A stretch of 64,000 nt of DNA from Sanguibacter gelidistatuariae (GCF_900096585.1 NZ_FMYH01000004.1:124001-188000), one strand, 5' to 3'; positions 1 to 8,320 are shown, counted from the stretch's first letter. Translations and numbers: made by a program. Notes: generated by a model not told the origin, from the letters alone.

Positions 1-210
1 TTCAGCCTCACTCCGGCGCCGACGCTGCTACAGCCCGGCGACGCGCTCCGGCTCGACATCGCCAGCCGCACCGACCTGCTGCGGATGAGCCCCGCCGACG
101 GGTACGCACAATTCGACCTACCTGTCCCGCCCTACCTCAGCCGCAACACGCTGCACTACGGCGGGGCGAGCTGGATCGAGCTCGGACACTCGACCCCACT
201 GGGCGCATGA
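1..210 (+). CDS. CocE/NonD-family hydrolase, C-terminal fragment (partial)
   Basis: The window opens inside this gene; 69 codons are visible before the TGA. The text resembles the jelly-roll C-terminal domain of the CocE/NonD / X-Pro dipeptidyl-peptidase (S15) hydrolases: a 'LLQPGDALRLDIASRTD' strand motif followed by 'SRNTLHYGG' near the end, where these proteins typically have an N-x-x-H-x-G turn. The catalytic alpha/beta-hydrolase core lies upstream and is not visible, so substrate cannot be judged. The stop overlaps the next gene's ATG in an ATGA arrangement, so the two hydrolases are probably translationally coupled. Confidence 0.6.
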   Translation, partial: FSLTPAPTLLQPGDALRLDIASRTDLLRMSPADGYAQFDLPVPPYLSRNTLHYGGASWIELGHSTPLGA

Positions 211-1472
211 GGAATCCCGAACGAACGCACGAGGTCGAGGCAGACGATCACGTCACCCGCAGGGCGCGCCGTCGCCGGGTCCTCCGTTGGTCGGCGTCGC
301 TCGTTCTGGCCGTCATCGTCTTGGTGTTCCTGCTCGTCCCGGACGCGAGAAAACTTGCCGGCTTCGTGTTCCGGGTCGGCGAGGGTGTCGTCGCGGAATC
401 GTCCGTCGCACCGTTCTACGACGCGCCGACCCCCACGCCCGCAGCGCCGGGCACGATCGTGCGGCTGGAGCCGATCACGGGGACGCCCGACGGAGCACGA
501 GCATGGCGGCTCATCTACCATTCCACGGATGTGTCCGGTGCGGACATCCTCGTCTCGGGTGTCGTCGTGGTGCCCGCCTCTCCGGCGCCGGCAGGTGGGC
601 GGACCGTCATCTCCTGGGCGCATCCGACGACCGGGTCGGCTCCACGGTGCGCGCCCTCGAGCGGTATCGCACCGTTCGTCTTCATCGAGGGCCTCACGGA
701 TCTGCTCGCAGCCGGGAACGTCGTCGTGGCAACCGACTACTCCGGGATGGGGGTCGCGGGTCCACCCTCCTATCTGATCGGCGCGACCGAGGCGGCGAAC
801 GTCCTCGATATCGTCCGCGCGGCCCGCACCATGGACGACGTCGACGCCAGCAACCGCGTTGTGCTGTGGGGTCATTCCCAGGGCGGGCATGCGGCCCTGT
901 TCGCAGCTCAGGAGGCCGCGTCGTACGCGCCGGAGCTGAGCGTCGCAGGCGTCGCGGTCGCCGCTCCGGCGACCGAGCTCGGCGCGCTTCTGGACGCTGA
1001 CATCGGCGACGTGGCCGGCGTCTCGATCGGCGCCTACGCCTTCACCGCCTACGCTGACGCCTACGCTTCCCGACTCCCGGCGGACCCGCTCACGACGATC
1101 CTCACCGACGCGGGAGCGGAAGCCGCACCATCGATGGCGCGACTGTGCCTGCTCGGGCAGAACGACGCGCTCCACGCGATCGCGAAACCCCTCATCGGAG
1201 GATTCATCTCGACCGACCCCGCGACCGCGCCAGGCTGGAGCGAACTGCTCGCGGAGAACTCACCTACCCTCGCACCGCTCCTGATGCCGCTGTTCGTCGC
1301 GCAAGGCGCGAAAGACACTCTCGTGCGACCCGAGATCACCGCCGCCTATGTCGCCTCCCAGCAGCAGGCCGGCACACGCATCGAATCGCATGTCTATCCC
1401 GACAAGACCCATGCCACGGTCGCGACCGCCGCGATACCTGACCTGCTGACGTGGATGCGCGCCCTGCCCTGA
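207..1472 (+). CDS. Secretory-lipase-type alpha/beta hydrolase
   Basis: 421 residues. A basic N-terminus (about residues 1-27) is followed by one hydrophobic segment (about 28-45), so the enzyme is probably exported or membrane-anchored. The nucleophile elbow is G-H-S-Q-G near residue 220 ('VVLWGHSQGGHAAL'). The oxyanion region 'SWAHPTTG' and the late 'VAQGAKDTLVRPEITAAYVASQQ' (acid) and 'DKTHATV' (His) blocks fit the fungal/actinobacterial secretory lipase family (LIP, PF03583-like). Such enzymes hydrolyse lipids or other esters; the substrate here is unknown. It is coupled by ATGA overlap to the preceding CocE/NonD hydrolase, suggesting a two-hydrolase operon. Confidence 0.75.
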   Translation: MRNPERTHEVEADDHVTRRARRRRVLRWSASLVLAVIVLVFLLVPDARKLAGFVFRVGEGVVAESSVAPFYDAPTPTPAAPGTIVRLEPITGTPDGARAWRLIYHSTDVSGADILVSGVVVVPASPAPAGGRTVISWAHPTTGSAPRCAPSSGIAPFVFIEGLTDLLAAGNVVVATDYSGMGVAGPPSYLIGATEAANVLDIVRAARTMDDVDASNRVVLWGHSQGGHAALFAAQEAASYAPELSVAGVAVAAPATELGALLDADIGDVAGVSIGAYAFTAYADAYASRLPADPLTTILTDAGAEAAPSMARLCLLGQNDALHAIAKPLIGGFISTDPATAPGWSELLAENSPTLAPLLMPLFVAQGAKDTLVRPEITAAYVASQQQAGTRIESHVYPDKTHATVATAAIPDLLTWMRALP

Positions 1473-1522
1473 CCAGACCGATGCCGCTTGATGCTGAGAC
1501 GGCACGGCCGCGAGCCGATCTA

Positions 1523-1598
1523 TGGTGCGCCCGGGCAGATTCGAACTGCCGACACCCGCTTTAGGAGAGCGGTGCTCTATCCCCTGAGCTACGGGCGC
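1523..1598 (-). tRNA. tRNA-Arg (anticodon CCU)
   Basis: Read on the minus strand, a full cloverleaf can be drawn: acceptor arms GCGCCCG / CGGGCGC, D-arm GCTC...GAGC, anticodon stem CCGCT / AGCGG around loop CTCCTAA (anticodon CCT), and T-arm GGCAG-TTCGAAT-CTGCC. The CCA end is encoded. It decodes AGG, a rare arginine codon in GC-rich actinobacteria. Confidence 0.95.
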
Positions 1599-1700
1599 GT
1601 GAGCGTGACCAGATTACCCGACCCAGCCAGATGCGCGGCATCTGGCCGCAGAAACCTCGCGCGCGGAGCGCAGGGCGCGGTTCCTGATACACGTTTTCCC

Positions 1701-1716
1701 TGTGATCTGAGTCACA
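1701..1716. promoter_or_regulatory. CRP/GlxR-type palindrome
   Basis: TGTGATCTGAGTCACA matches the CRP/GlxR consensus TGTGA-N6-TCACA at all ten conserved bases. About 38 bases downstream lies TTGACT (1754-1759), a good -35 hexamer, with a weak CACACT 17 bases further. The site could therefore act on a plus-strand transcript starting near 1789. The regulated gene may be the helicase-like operon or a small RNA. No binding data are available. Confidence 0.55.
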
Positions 1717-1790
1717 GAGGGGCGGCGCAGGTTGTGAACGTTCGCCTTGGGCATTGACTCCGCCGATTTGTGCGTGCACACTCTTCTTCG

Positions 1791-1829
1791 ACAGTGCGTG
1801 CCGCCTGCCCCCTGCGCGGCACGCACTGT
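1791..1829 (+). other. Perfect 14-bp RNA hairpin in the helicase-operon upstream region
   Basis: ACAGTGCGTGCCGC (1791-1804) and GCGGCACGCACTGT (1816-1829) are perfect complements around an 11-base loop. There is no clear U-tract on either side, so it is a poor classical terminator. It falls just after a possible promoter (TTGACT / CACACT), so it could cap the 5' end of a long leader or a small RNA. The rest of 1599-2015 shows only GC-rich non-coding sequence and no conserved ORF. Confidence 0.45.
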
Positions 1830-2015
1830 CTTCATGTCCGGGCTCGTGCGCTCGGGCGCGGCGCGAGCCGGGCGCGGGACGGCCCCCGTCGCTCAGCCAG
1901 CGGCTTCCGGACAGGCTTCCTTCACCACATCCCGTACACCGCGCGTCCCGCCTCAGATCGCGGGCCCTCGGCGCGTCAGGGGTCGTTTCGCCTCCGGGCC
2001 GGTTAGCGTGCCAGG

Positions 2016-2126
2016 GTGACACTTCCCGATCGCGAGCACGCGCCGGGGCACCGGGGCGCCTCCTTGGACCGGACGCGGGTGCGCTCCTCCACGCCAGACT
2101 CGTCCACGGAGAGAACCCCGACATGA
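2016..2126 (+). CDS. Possible leaderless small ORF (36 aa) coupled to the helicase-like gene
   Basis: A TAGCGT hexamer (2004-2009) sits six bases before a GTG at 2016, the geometry of actinobacterial leaderless starts. The frame runs 36 codons, rich in Thr, Ser, Arg and Pro, and its TGA overlaps the ATG of the large gene (ATGA at 2123-2126). No homology is recognised and the composition is unremarkable. It could be a leader peptide that couples translation, or chance. Recorded because start geometry and overlap both fit. Confidence 0.3.
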   Translation: MTLPDREHAPGHRGASLDRTRVRSSTPDSSTERTPT

Positions 2127-5100
2127 CTCACAGCACCGCGACCGACCCGTCTGCGGCAGGTACCACGCCCGGCGTCGGCGCGGACCAGGCCAGCCAGGCT
2201 GTCCCCACGATCGTCAAGCAGGCGACGACCGGGGAGATCGTGGGAGCCGCCGTGGACCGGTGGCGCGCCACGCTCGTCGCCCTTGCCGGCGGCTCGACGC
2301 TCGCTGACGTCGGCCTGCTCGGCGACGCCGTGCTCGACCTGACCGCAGCGCACCCCTCCGGCATCGCCCAGCTCTTCGCCGGCCGGAGCACCCGGCTGGC
2401 GAACGTCTTCCGCGAGGGCAGCTCGCTGCCGGTGGCGCGGCGTCGGGCACGGGCAGTGGCCCAGCGCTCCCAGGAGCAGGGCGAGCGCTACGGCGTCGCG
2501 CCGACCTACCTCGCGATCGGCGTCGCGACCTGGACCGAGCACGTCGTCGACCAGGCGGCCGACGACATGGCGGCGCTGGCCCGGGCGACCGGCAGCCAGC
2601 CCGCAGGCCAGGGCGTGTACGACGACGCAGCCCCGGTCCGGGAGAGCGTGCGCACGGTCCGCGCACCCGTCCTGCTGCGCCCGATCAACATCCAGGCGCG
2701 TGGGGGCGGGGAGTCCGACTACGAGCTCACCCTCGAGCCGACCGCCGAGATCAATCCCGTCCTGGCCCGGGCGCTGCGCTCGCGCGGTGCGCTGCTCGAC
2801 CCGGCCGCGCTGGCCCGCGGCGCGTTCACCGGCTCCGGCTTCGACCCGTCCACCGCCCTGGACCGCATCAACTCCCTCGGCAGCGCCGTGCTGAGCGACT
2901 TCACGATGGTCGACAAGCTGCTCGTGGGGACGTTCGTGCACCCGGGACAGATGCTCGTCGACGACCTGGACGACCTCATGGTCGGCCTCGAGCGCCACGA
3001 GATCATCGCCGCCCTCGCCGGCGACCCCGCCGCGATCAAGTCGCTCGCCCACCCGCTCCCCGCGCCGCACACCGGCGACGCCGAGCCGAACATGGAACGC
3101 GGCGTCGGCGACCTCGACCCGTCCGGGCGCAGCGTGCTCGACGCCCTGGCCACCGGCAGCCACCTCTTCATCGACGCCCCCGTCGGTGCGGACTCGACCG
3201 GAGCGATCGCCGCGGTCGTCGCCGAGGCCGCCGCGATCGGGCGCAGCGTGCTGTACGTCCCCGGGCACCGTCGCGCCGCAGACGCGCTGAGCCTGCGCCT
3301 GGCCGAGCTTGGGCTCGACGACCTCGTCCTCGACGTCACCCCGCACCCCAGCTGGCGCGCCAGCGTCTCCCGGCGCCTGCTCGGCGCGATGACCCTCGAG
3401 GCCCCGCACATCGACGCCGCCGCGCTGGCCGACCTGCGCCTGCAGCTCGTGGAGACCCGCACCCGGCTCAGCCGGACGATCGACGGGCTGCACCAGGCCC
3501 ATGCGCCGTGGGGCATCTCCGCCTACGACGCGCTGCAGGCGCTCGCCCGACTGACGTCCGAGCGCCCGTCACCGGCCACCCAGGTCCGGCTCGCGGCCGG
3601 GCCCCTGGCCCGGATCGCCGCGACCCGTCCTGCCGTCGGCGCCGACCTCGTCCGCGCGGCCAACCTCGATGCCTTCACCCTCCGGCCGGCCTCCACCCCG
3701 TGGTTCGGGGCGGACCTGGAGACCGAGGACGGCGCCGCCGACGCCGTGGACCGGATCACCCGGCTGCTCGACCGGACGCTGACCGACCTGCGGACGCAGA
3801 TCACGGCCGTCGCCGAGGACACCGGAGTGCTCCCGCCACGCACCGTGAGCCAGTGGGGTGAGCAGCTGGCGATGCTCGCGGGCATGCGCACCACCCTGGA
3901 CGTCTTCCAGCCGATGGTCTTCGAGCGGACTGCGGACGACCTCGTCGCGGCGACCGCCTCGCGCCAGTGGCGCTCGGAGAACTCGATCGAGATGAGCGGC
4001 CTGCACCGGCGCCGCCTCGTCAAGCGGGCCAAGGACATGATCCGCCCGGGTACCCGGATCGCCGACCTGCACGCGGGTCTGCTCGAGGTGCAGGCGCAGC
4101 GCGAGACCTGGGCGGCCCACTGCCCGAGCGGCGGCTGGCCTCGCCTGCCTGAGGGCCTCGCCGGGATCGAGGAGACCTACGCCTCGGTCATGACCGACTT
4201 CGTGGCGCTCGACGCCGTGCTGGCCACGACCCCGGGGGGCGCGGGGCTCGCGGACCTCTCGCTGGGCGACGTGACCGATCGGCTGCAGAAGCTGCTCGAT
4301 GATCGGTCGGCGCTGCACTCCCTCCCCGAACGCACCCGGGTGGTGCGCGAGCTTGCCTTCGTCGGGCTGGGGCCGTTGCTCGAGGACCTCTCCGCGCGCC
4401 GGGTCGAGGTGGGCCTGGTCGAGGCGGAGCTCGACCTCGCCTGGTGGAGCTCGGTGTTCGAGCAGATCCTCGCGGCCGACCCGCACCTCGCCGAGGTCGA
4501 CGGACAGGGCATCGAGGCCCTCGCCGACCGTTTCCGCCGCCTGGACCGGGCCCACGTGGAGTCCCTGGGGACCCCGATCCGGGCCGCCGCGGTCCAGCAG
4601 ATCCACGGCGCACTGCGCGACAACCGCGACCAGGCCGAGGGCCTGTTCGCCCAGCTCGTCGAGGAGTCCCTGACGAGCGTGCGCGTGGCGAACGACGACT
4701 TTGGTGACGTGCTGCGCAAGCTGCGCCCGTGCCTCATCGCGACCCCGACGCTCGTGCCGCACCTGCTGCCCGCGCACCGCACGGTCGACCTCGTCATCCT
4801 CGATGCCGCCCAGCACCTCCCCGTCGAGTCGGTCCTGTCGGCGATCGCACGCGGACGTCAGGTCGTCGTCGTCGGTGACGCACGCTGCGCCCCGGGCGAA
4901 GCGGTGCCCGCCCTGGCCGCCCTGCTGCCCACGGTCGCGCTCGCCGGCGACGCCTCCCGGCGCGACCCGCTGCTCACTGCCTTCCTCGTCAACAACGGCT
5001 ACCAGGGGGTCCTGCGACCGATGCCGCTGCCGTCCGCAGAGCGGCTGGTCACCTTCGACGCGGTCGACGGCGCCGGGATGCCCGACGCGGCCTCCGGCGC

Positions 5101-6430
5101 GGTCGAGTCCACCCAGGTCGAGGTGGACCGGGTCGTCGAGCTCGCGATCAACCACGCGCTCGACCGGCCGGACGAGTCCCTCGCGATCATCACCGGCTCC
5201 CGGGTGCACGCCGACCGGGTGCGCGAGGCGATCCTGTCCCAGGTGCGCCAGAACGCCGCGCTGGGCCCGTTCTTCGACCCGCGCCGACGGGAGCCGGTCG
5301 TTATCTCCGACCTCAAGAGCGTCGCTGGCCTCACCCGTGAGGCGATCATCTTCTCGGTCGGGTTCGGGCGTACCCCGCACGGGCGCGTGCTGCACCGCTT
5401 CGGCGACATCTCCGGGCCGACCGGCCAGGCGCTGCTGCTCAACGCGGTCGGGGCGACCCGCCGCCGGCTCTCCGTGGTCAGCTGCTTCGGCGCAGAGGAC
5501 CTCGACCCCGAGCGCCTGCGGGGCACCGGCGCCCAGCTCCTGGGCGCGCTGCTCGACTTCGCCGAGCACCGCACCGACCCGCAGCACGCGACCCAGCACG
5601 ACGACGCGTCGCCCAGTGCCGACCAGCCGCACCCCGACCGTCTGGTCATCGACCTCGCCGAGCGCCTGTGGCGCACCGGGCTCACGGTCGAGACCCAGCA
5701 CGGCGCCGTGGGTGGCGAGCAGATCCCGCTTGTGGTGGGCCACCCCGACCTGCCCGGTGAGCTGCTCGTCGCGGTCCTGACCGACGACGCGAACTACACC
5801 GACGAGCCGAGCATCCGGGTCCGTGACCGTCAGCGCGCAGAACGGCTCGAACGGCTCGGCTGGCAGGTCATCCAAGTATGGTCGGTGTCCTTGTTCCTCG
5901 ATCCCGAGGGCCAGGCGAACCGCATCCGCGAGGCCGTCTTCGAGATCGAGGCCCGACGCCGCGCCGCCCGCCAGCCGGTCACCGGCACACTGCCGATGGT
6001 CGTCCTCGACGACGCGGCGCTGGTCGTGCTCGAGGAGGCTCAGGGGACCGGTGACGAGGACCTCGTCGACCCGTCCGCCCCGGTCGCGGTGACCGGAGCG
6101 GTCGCGCTCGTGGGACCAGACGGGAAGGTCGTCGATGCCGGCGGCGAGGCAGCCGAGAGTAGTGGCGCCGCAGAACCCGCTGCCGGCGTGCGCGCGGGTG
6201 GCCCGGCGGCCATGCGGACCTCCCGGCCCGACGTCGAACCGGGGCTGCCGATCTCGGCGTACGGGGACAACGAGCTTGACGAGCTCGTTGCGTGGATCGC
6301 GAGCGACCAGATCGACCGTGACTCCGAGCAGCTGGCCGGTGCGCTGCGTGCCGAGCTCGGGATCACCCGCCGCAGCACCCGGGTGGACACCGCGGTCGCC
6401 GGCGCGGTGCGCCGCATCCTCGGTGGATGA
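2123..6430 (+). CDS. Giant superfamily-I helicase/nuclease-like protein with degenerate active sites
   Basis: 1435 residues from the ATG at 2123; an open frame continues upstream but lacks coding character. The C-terminal two thirds follow the order of SF1 (AAA_11/AAA_12-type) helicases fused to a Vsr-like nuclease fold. Motif I near residue 352 reads APVGADSTGA, without the Walker-A Gly-Lys-Ser/Thr. Motif II near 893 is LDAAQH instead of DExxQ, and motif III is GDARC instead of GDxxQ. A motif VI-like NAVGATRRRL is kept. The terminal domain (about 1173-1265) keeps the 'RVRDRQRAERLERLGWQ...VWS' helix typical of Vsr-like domains but shows L-T-D-D where E-x-D-G is usual. It is therefore likely an ATPase-dead and nuclease-dead scaffold, or a divergent enzyme. 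A small partner gene follows after 7 bp. Confidence 0.65.
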   Translation: MTHSTATDPSAAGTTPGVGADQASQAVPTIVKQATTGEIVGAAVDRWRATLVALAGGSTLADVGLLGDAVLDLTAAHPSGIAQLFAGRSTRLANVFREGSSLPVARRRARAVAQRSQEQGERYGVAPTYLAIGVATWTEHVVDQAADDMAALARATGSQPAGQGVYDDAAPVRESVRTVRAPVLLRPINIQARGGGESDYELTLEPTAEINPVLARALRSRGALLDPAALARGAFTGSGFDPSTALDRINSLGSAVLSDFTMVDKLLVGTFVHPGQMLVDDLDDLMVGLERHEIIAALAGDPAAIKSLAHPLPAPHTGDAEPNMERGVGDLDPSGRSVLDALATGSHLFIDAPVGADSTGAIAAVVAEAAAIGRSVLYVPGHRRAADALSLRLAELGLDDLVLDVTPHPSWRASVSRRLLGAMTLEAPHIDAAALADLRLQLVETRTRLSRTIDGLHQAHAPWGISAYDALQALARLTSERPSPATQVRLAAGPLARIAATRPAVGADLVRAANLDAFTLRPASTPWFGADLETEDGAADAVDRITRLLDRTLTDLRTQITAVAEDTGVLPPRTVSQWGEQLAMLAGMRTTLDVFQPMVFERTADDLVAATASRQWRSENSIEMSGLHRRRLVKRAKDMIRPGTRIADLHAGLLEVQAQRETWAAHCPSGGWPRLPEGLAGIEETYASVMTDFVALDAVLATTPGGAGLADLSLGDVTDRLQKLLDDRSALHSLPERTRVVRELAFVGLGPLLEDLSARRVEVGLVEAELDLAWWSSVFEQILAADPHLAEVDGQGIEALADRFRRLDRAHVESLGTPIRAAAVQQIHGALRDNRDQAEGLFAQLVEESLTSVRVANDDFGDVLRKLRPCLIATPTLVPHLLPAHRTVDLVILDAAQHLPVESVLSAIARGRQVVVVGDARCAPGEAVPALAALLPTVALAGDASRRDPLLTAFLVNNGYQGVLRPMPLPSAERLVTFDAVDGAGMPDAASGAVESTQVEVDRVVELAINHALDRPDESLAIITGSRVHADRVREAILSQVRQNAALGPFFDPRRREPVVISDLKSVAGLTREAIIFSVGFGRTPHGRVLHRFGDISGPTGQALLLNAVGATRRRLSVVSCFGAEDLDPERLRGTGAQLLGALLDFAEHRTDPQHATQHDDASPSADQPHPDRLVIDLAERLWRTGLTVETQHGAVGGEQIPLVVGHPDLPGELLVAVLTDDANYTDEPSIRVRDRQRAERLERLGWQVIQVWSVSLFLDPEGQANRIREAVFEIEARRRAARQPVTGTLPMVVLDDAALVVLEEAQGTGDEDLVDPSAPVAVTGAVALVGPDGKVVDAGGEAAESSGAAEPAAGVRAGGPAAMRTSRPDVEPGLPISAYGDNELDELVAWIASDQIDRDSEQLAGALRAELGITRRSTRVDTAVAGAVRRILGG

Positions 6431-6437
6431 TGAGTGC

Positions 6438-6692
6438 ATGACTGCAGGATCAGATGGATCAGTCACAGATCGTTCGGCGCCGGACCCGTCCGGGACAGGC
6501 ACCCCGGCCGTCGCTCCGGCGCAGCCAGCCCGTCAGCGCCGTCACCGGCGGGTCGTGCGCGCCGGGGTGGAGACCGAGACCGTCTCTGGGCTGAGCACGG
6601 ACGAGGCGCCCACCGGGTGGTCCGAGCCGCCGGTCGCCGGAGGCGACAGCAACGACGAGCAGCTGAAGAGAGACGTCCCGCCGCACTGGTGA
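6438..6692 (+). CDS. Small conserved-looking protein downstream of the helicase-like gene
   Basis: 84 residues, starting 7 bp after the large gene's stop. It has a Pro/Ala/Ser-rich N-terminus, a basic stretch (RQRRHRRVVRAG) and a distinctive acidic-to-basic tail 'NDEQLKRDVPPHW'. No catalytic domain, signal peptide or membrane segment is visible. I recall similar tails in short actinobacterial proteins encoded beside such helicases, but cannot check this. It probably shares the helicase transcript; the strong hairpin at 6743-6790 ends the unit. Confidence 0.6.
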   Translation: MTAGSDGSVTDRSAPDPSGTGTPAVAPAQPARQRRHRRVVRAGVETETVSGLSTDEAPTGWSEPPVAGGDSNDEQLKRDVPPHW

Positions 6693-6742
6693 GCGTGGTC
6701 CCGGGGGATCGGTGCCGTGCTGCGCGCGATCAAGCCGGAGCG

Positions 6743-6790
6743 CGCATGACACGAGCGGCTGACCCTGGGGTCAGCCGCTCGTGTCATGCG
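6743..6790. terminator. Perfect 23-bp inverted repeat, bidirectional terminator
   Basis: CGCATGACACGAGCGGCTGACCC and its exact complement are separated by two bases (TG). It lies between the plus-strand helicase unit and the minus-strand mscL, so it can end both transcripts. No long U-tract is present, as is common in high-GC genomes. Confidence 0.75.
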
Positions 6791-6848
6791 TTCAGTTCTG
6801 ACGGGCAGCTCGCGTCTGCGGCTTGCCGTCAGCTGGTGCCGGCTGCCG

Positions 6849-7310
6849 TCAGTAGCCGACGGGAGGCGCGGGTGGGACAGGCCCGGCCGGACCGTGACCG
6901 GATGTGCCCTGGCCGCCGTTCTGGGCCACGAGCAGGTCGCGGATCTGCTGAAGCAGCAGGACGTCCTCGGAGGGGCCCTCGGGCTCCTCGATCAGCCCAC
7001 GCTTGCGCAGCTTCTGCAGGTGGTTGATCGGCACCACGACAAAGAAGTACAAGGCTGCGGCAATGATCAGGAAATTGATCAGCGCGGTGAGTAGCATCCC
7101 GGGGAGGAAGTGCGCCCCGTTGAGAGTGAAGCGCCCGACCGCGTCGAGATTCGGCTCGCCGAAGATCATGGCGATGATCGGCGTGAGGATGCCCTCGGTG
7201 AGGGCAGTGACGACCTTGGCAAAGGCACCGCCGATGATGATGCCGACTGCGAGGTCGACGACGTTGCCACGCATGATGAATTCTTTGAAACCGTCGAGCA
7301 CGTTCTTCAT
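6849..7310 (-). CDS. mscL: Large-conductance mechanosensitive channel MscL
   Basis: 153 residues, the usual MscL length. The N-terminal amphipathic helix (MKNVLDGFKEFIMRGN) leads to TM1 'VVDLAVGIIIGGAFAKVVTAL', the pore-lining helix, at about 16-38. A periplasmic loop and TM2 (about 70-95, 'LTALINFLIIAAALYFFVVVPIN') follow, then the charged C-terminal bundle (QKLRKRGLIEEPEGPSED). It forms a homopentameric channel in the plasma membrane that opens at near-lytic tension to release osmolytes. Its upstream region carries an unusual (GGTCCG)n array. Confidence 0.97.
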   Translation of the reverse strand: MKNVLDGFKEFIMRGNVVDLAVGIIIGGAFAKVVTALTEGILTPIIAMIFGEPNLDAVGRFTLNGAHFLPGMLLTALINFLIIAAALYFFVVVPINHLQKLRKRGLIEEPEGPSEDVLLLQQIRDLLVAQNGGQGTSGHGPAGPVPPAPPVGY

Positions 7311-7395
7311 AGGGTTCCCTCTCTGATTTCGCGATGGGCTGTCTGGCTCGGCAGAAGCACTGACAAGACACCGTGCATAGGGGCTGGTCGACTCT

Positions 7396-7453
7396 GGTCC
7401 GGGTCCGGGTCCGGGTCCGGGTCCGGGTCCGGGTCCGGGTCCGGGTCCGGGTC
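7396..7453. repeat. Hexanucleotide tandem array (GGTCCG) x 9.7
   Basis: Uninterrupted GGTCCG units fill 58 bases in the 206-bp space upstream of mscL and downstream of the SAF-domain gene (both minus strand). All copies are identical. A pure short-unit array is prone to slippage, so copy number could vary between isolates and change promoter spacing or mRNA structure of mscL. Confidence 0.95.
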
Positions 7454-7516
7454 ACGGACTCGCGGATGAACCCTGCCATGGCGGAGCGGTGAAGATCGGA
7501 CGCTCCGCCCGGTCGA

Positions 7517-8251
7517 TCATTGCACGACGACCGCCGTGATCGCACCCCGACCAGCGACGTTCGCCAAGAATGTGGCTTCCTCCGGCGTCACCGCGACGAG
7601 GATGAGGTCGGCGGCCTCGTCCCCGGAACTGGTCCCCTGGGACAGGCCGTTCCCGGCGTCGGAGGCCGCCGCGAGCGGCCCAGGCAGGACCAGCGCGCGG
7701 CGTGCCAGATACGTGGCCGCAGCCGCGTCGTCGGACGTTGGATCGTCGTTCTGGGAGGGGGCGAGAAGATCGACGTGCATCCCCGGCCCGACGATGCGGG
7801 CAAGGGCGGGCTCCCCGAGGCGGACGGCTGCCACCACCGTCCCGGGCGGCCCCTGCGGACCGCCGCGCGGCGCGACCAGGACCGGCGCGCTGAGCACGGT
7901 TCCCTCGGACACCGGTATCGCCAGGATTCGCCCGACAGCCTCGGCCGGGTCGCGCAGCGCGTCGGCGGGTCGGGACCGCGGGGGGACCTGGGTCGTGCGG
8001 ACGTCGTCCGCGGTCAACGACTCCCCGGCGAGGACCGCTCGGTCCGCGACCACGATCGTCTCGAGCACCGGGGGAGGCGGCTGCAGACGGCCCACGGTGA
8101 TCGCGGCCGCGAGGCCGAGCGCGCCGGCCGAGAGCAGGAACCGGGCCTTCCAGACCAGGCCGCGCAGGCGGCGTCGGGCACGCACGGAGGGGCCGTGCAG
8201 CGACGCGGCGCGGGGCGAGGGGCGGGCGGGGTGAGCCGGGCGATCGGTCAT
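7517..8251 (-). CDS. SAF-domain (CpaB/RcpC-like) membrane-anchored protein
   Basis: 244 residues. A basic N-terminus is followed by one transmembrane segment at about 37-55 (FLLSAGALGLAAAITVG). A SAF domain starts near 65: 'TIVVADRAVLAGESLTADDVRTTQVP', continuing to 'LAIPVSEGTVLSAPVLV'. A CpaB-like region with a 'VGPGMHVDLLAP' motif and a C-terminal 'LILVAVTPEEATFLA' follows. CpaB/RcpC proteins support Flp/Tad pilus assembly, but no other tad genes are visible here. Lone SAF proteins are frequent in this neighbourhood in actinobacteria, so the exact role is open. Confidence 0.7.
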   Translation of the reverse strand: MTDRPAHPARPSPRAASLHGPSVRARRRLRGLVWKARFLLSAGALGLAAAITVGRLQPPPPVLETIVVADRAVLAGESLTADDVRTTQVPPRSRPADALRDPAEAVGRILAIPVSEGTVLSAPVLVAPRGGPQGPPGTVVAAVRLGEPALARIVGPGMHVDLLAPSQNDDPTSDDAAAATYLARRALVLPGPLAAASDAGNGLSQGTSSGDEAADLILVAVTPEEATFLANVAGRGAITAVVVQ

Positions 8252-8289
8252 GCCTGCACGCTAAGCGCGGGCGTGGTGGACCGGCTGGA

Positions 8290-8320
8290 CGGGGCGCTCA
8301 GAACGCTGAGAAGCGCCCCG
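8290..8320 (-). terminator. Imperfect hairpin after the FmdB-type gene
   Basis: CGGGGCGCT...AGCGCCCCG with an inner CAG/CTG pairing and a short bulge lies downstream of the minus-strand zinc-ribbon gene and upstream of the SAF gene. It may separate the two transcripts. No strong U-tract. Confidence 0.4.

Noticed and set aside
1754-2122. In-frame upstream extension of the helicase-like protein
   Set aside because: The extra residues are Arg/Pro/Ser-rich without structure, and the region carries a hairpin and promoter-like elements; ATG 2123 fits better.
3569-6502. A 977-codon open frame antisense to the helicase-like gene
   Set aside because: It mirrors the third-position GC bias of the real gene; the translation is low-complexity Arg/Gly/Asp/Val-rich without domains.
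7396-7453. CRISPR or other spacer-repeat array
   Set aside because: Units are six bases, directly abutting, with no spacers and no cas genes.
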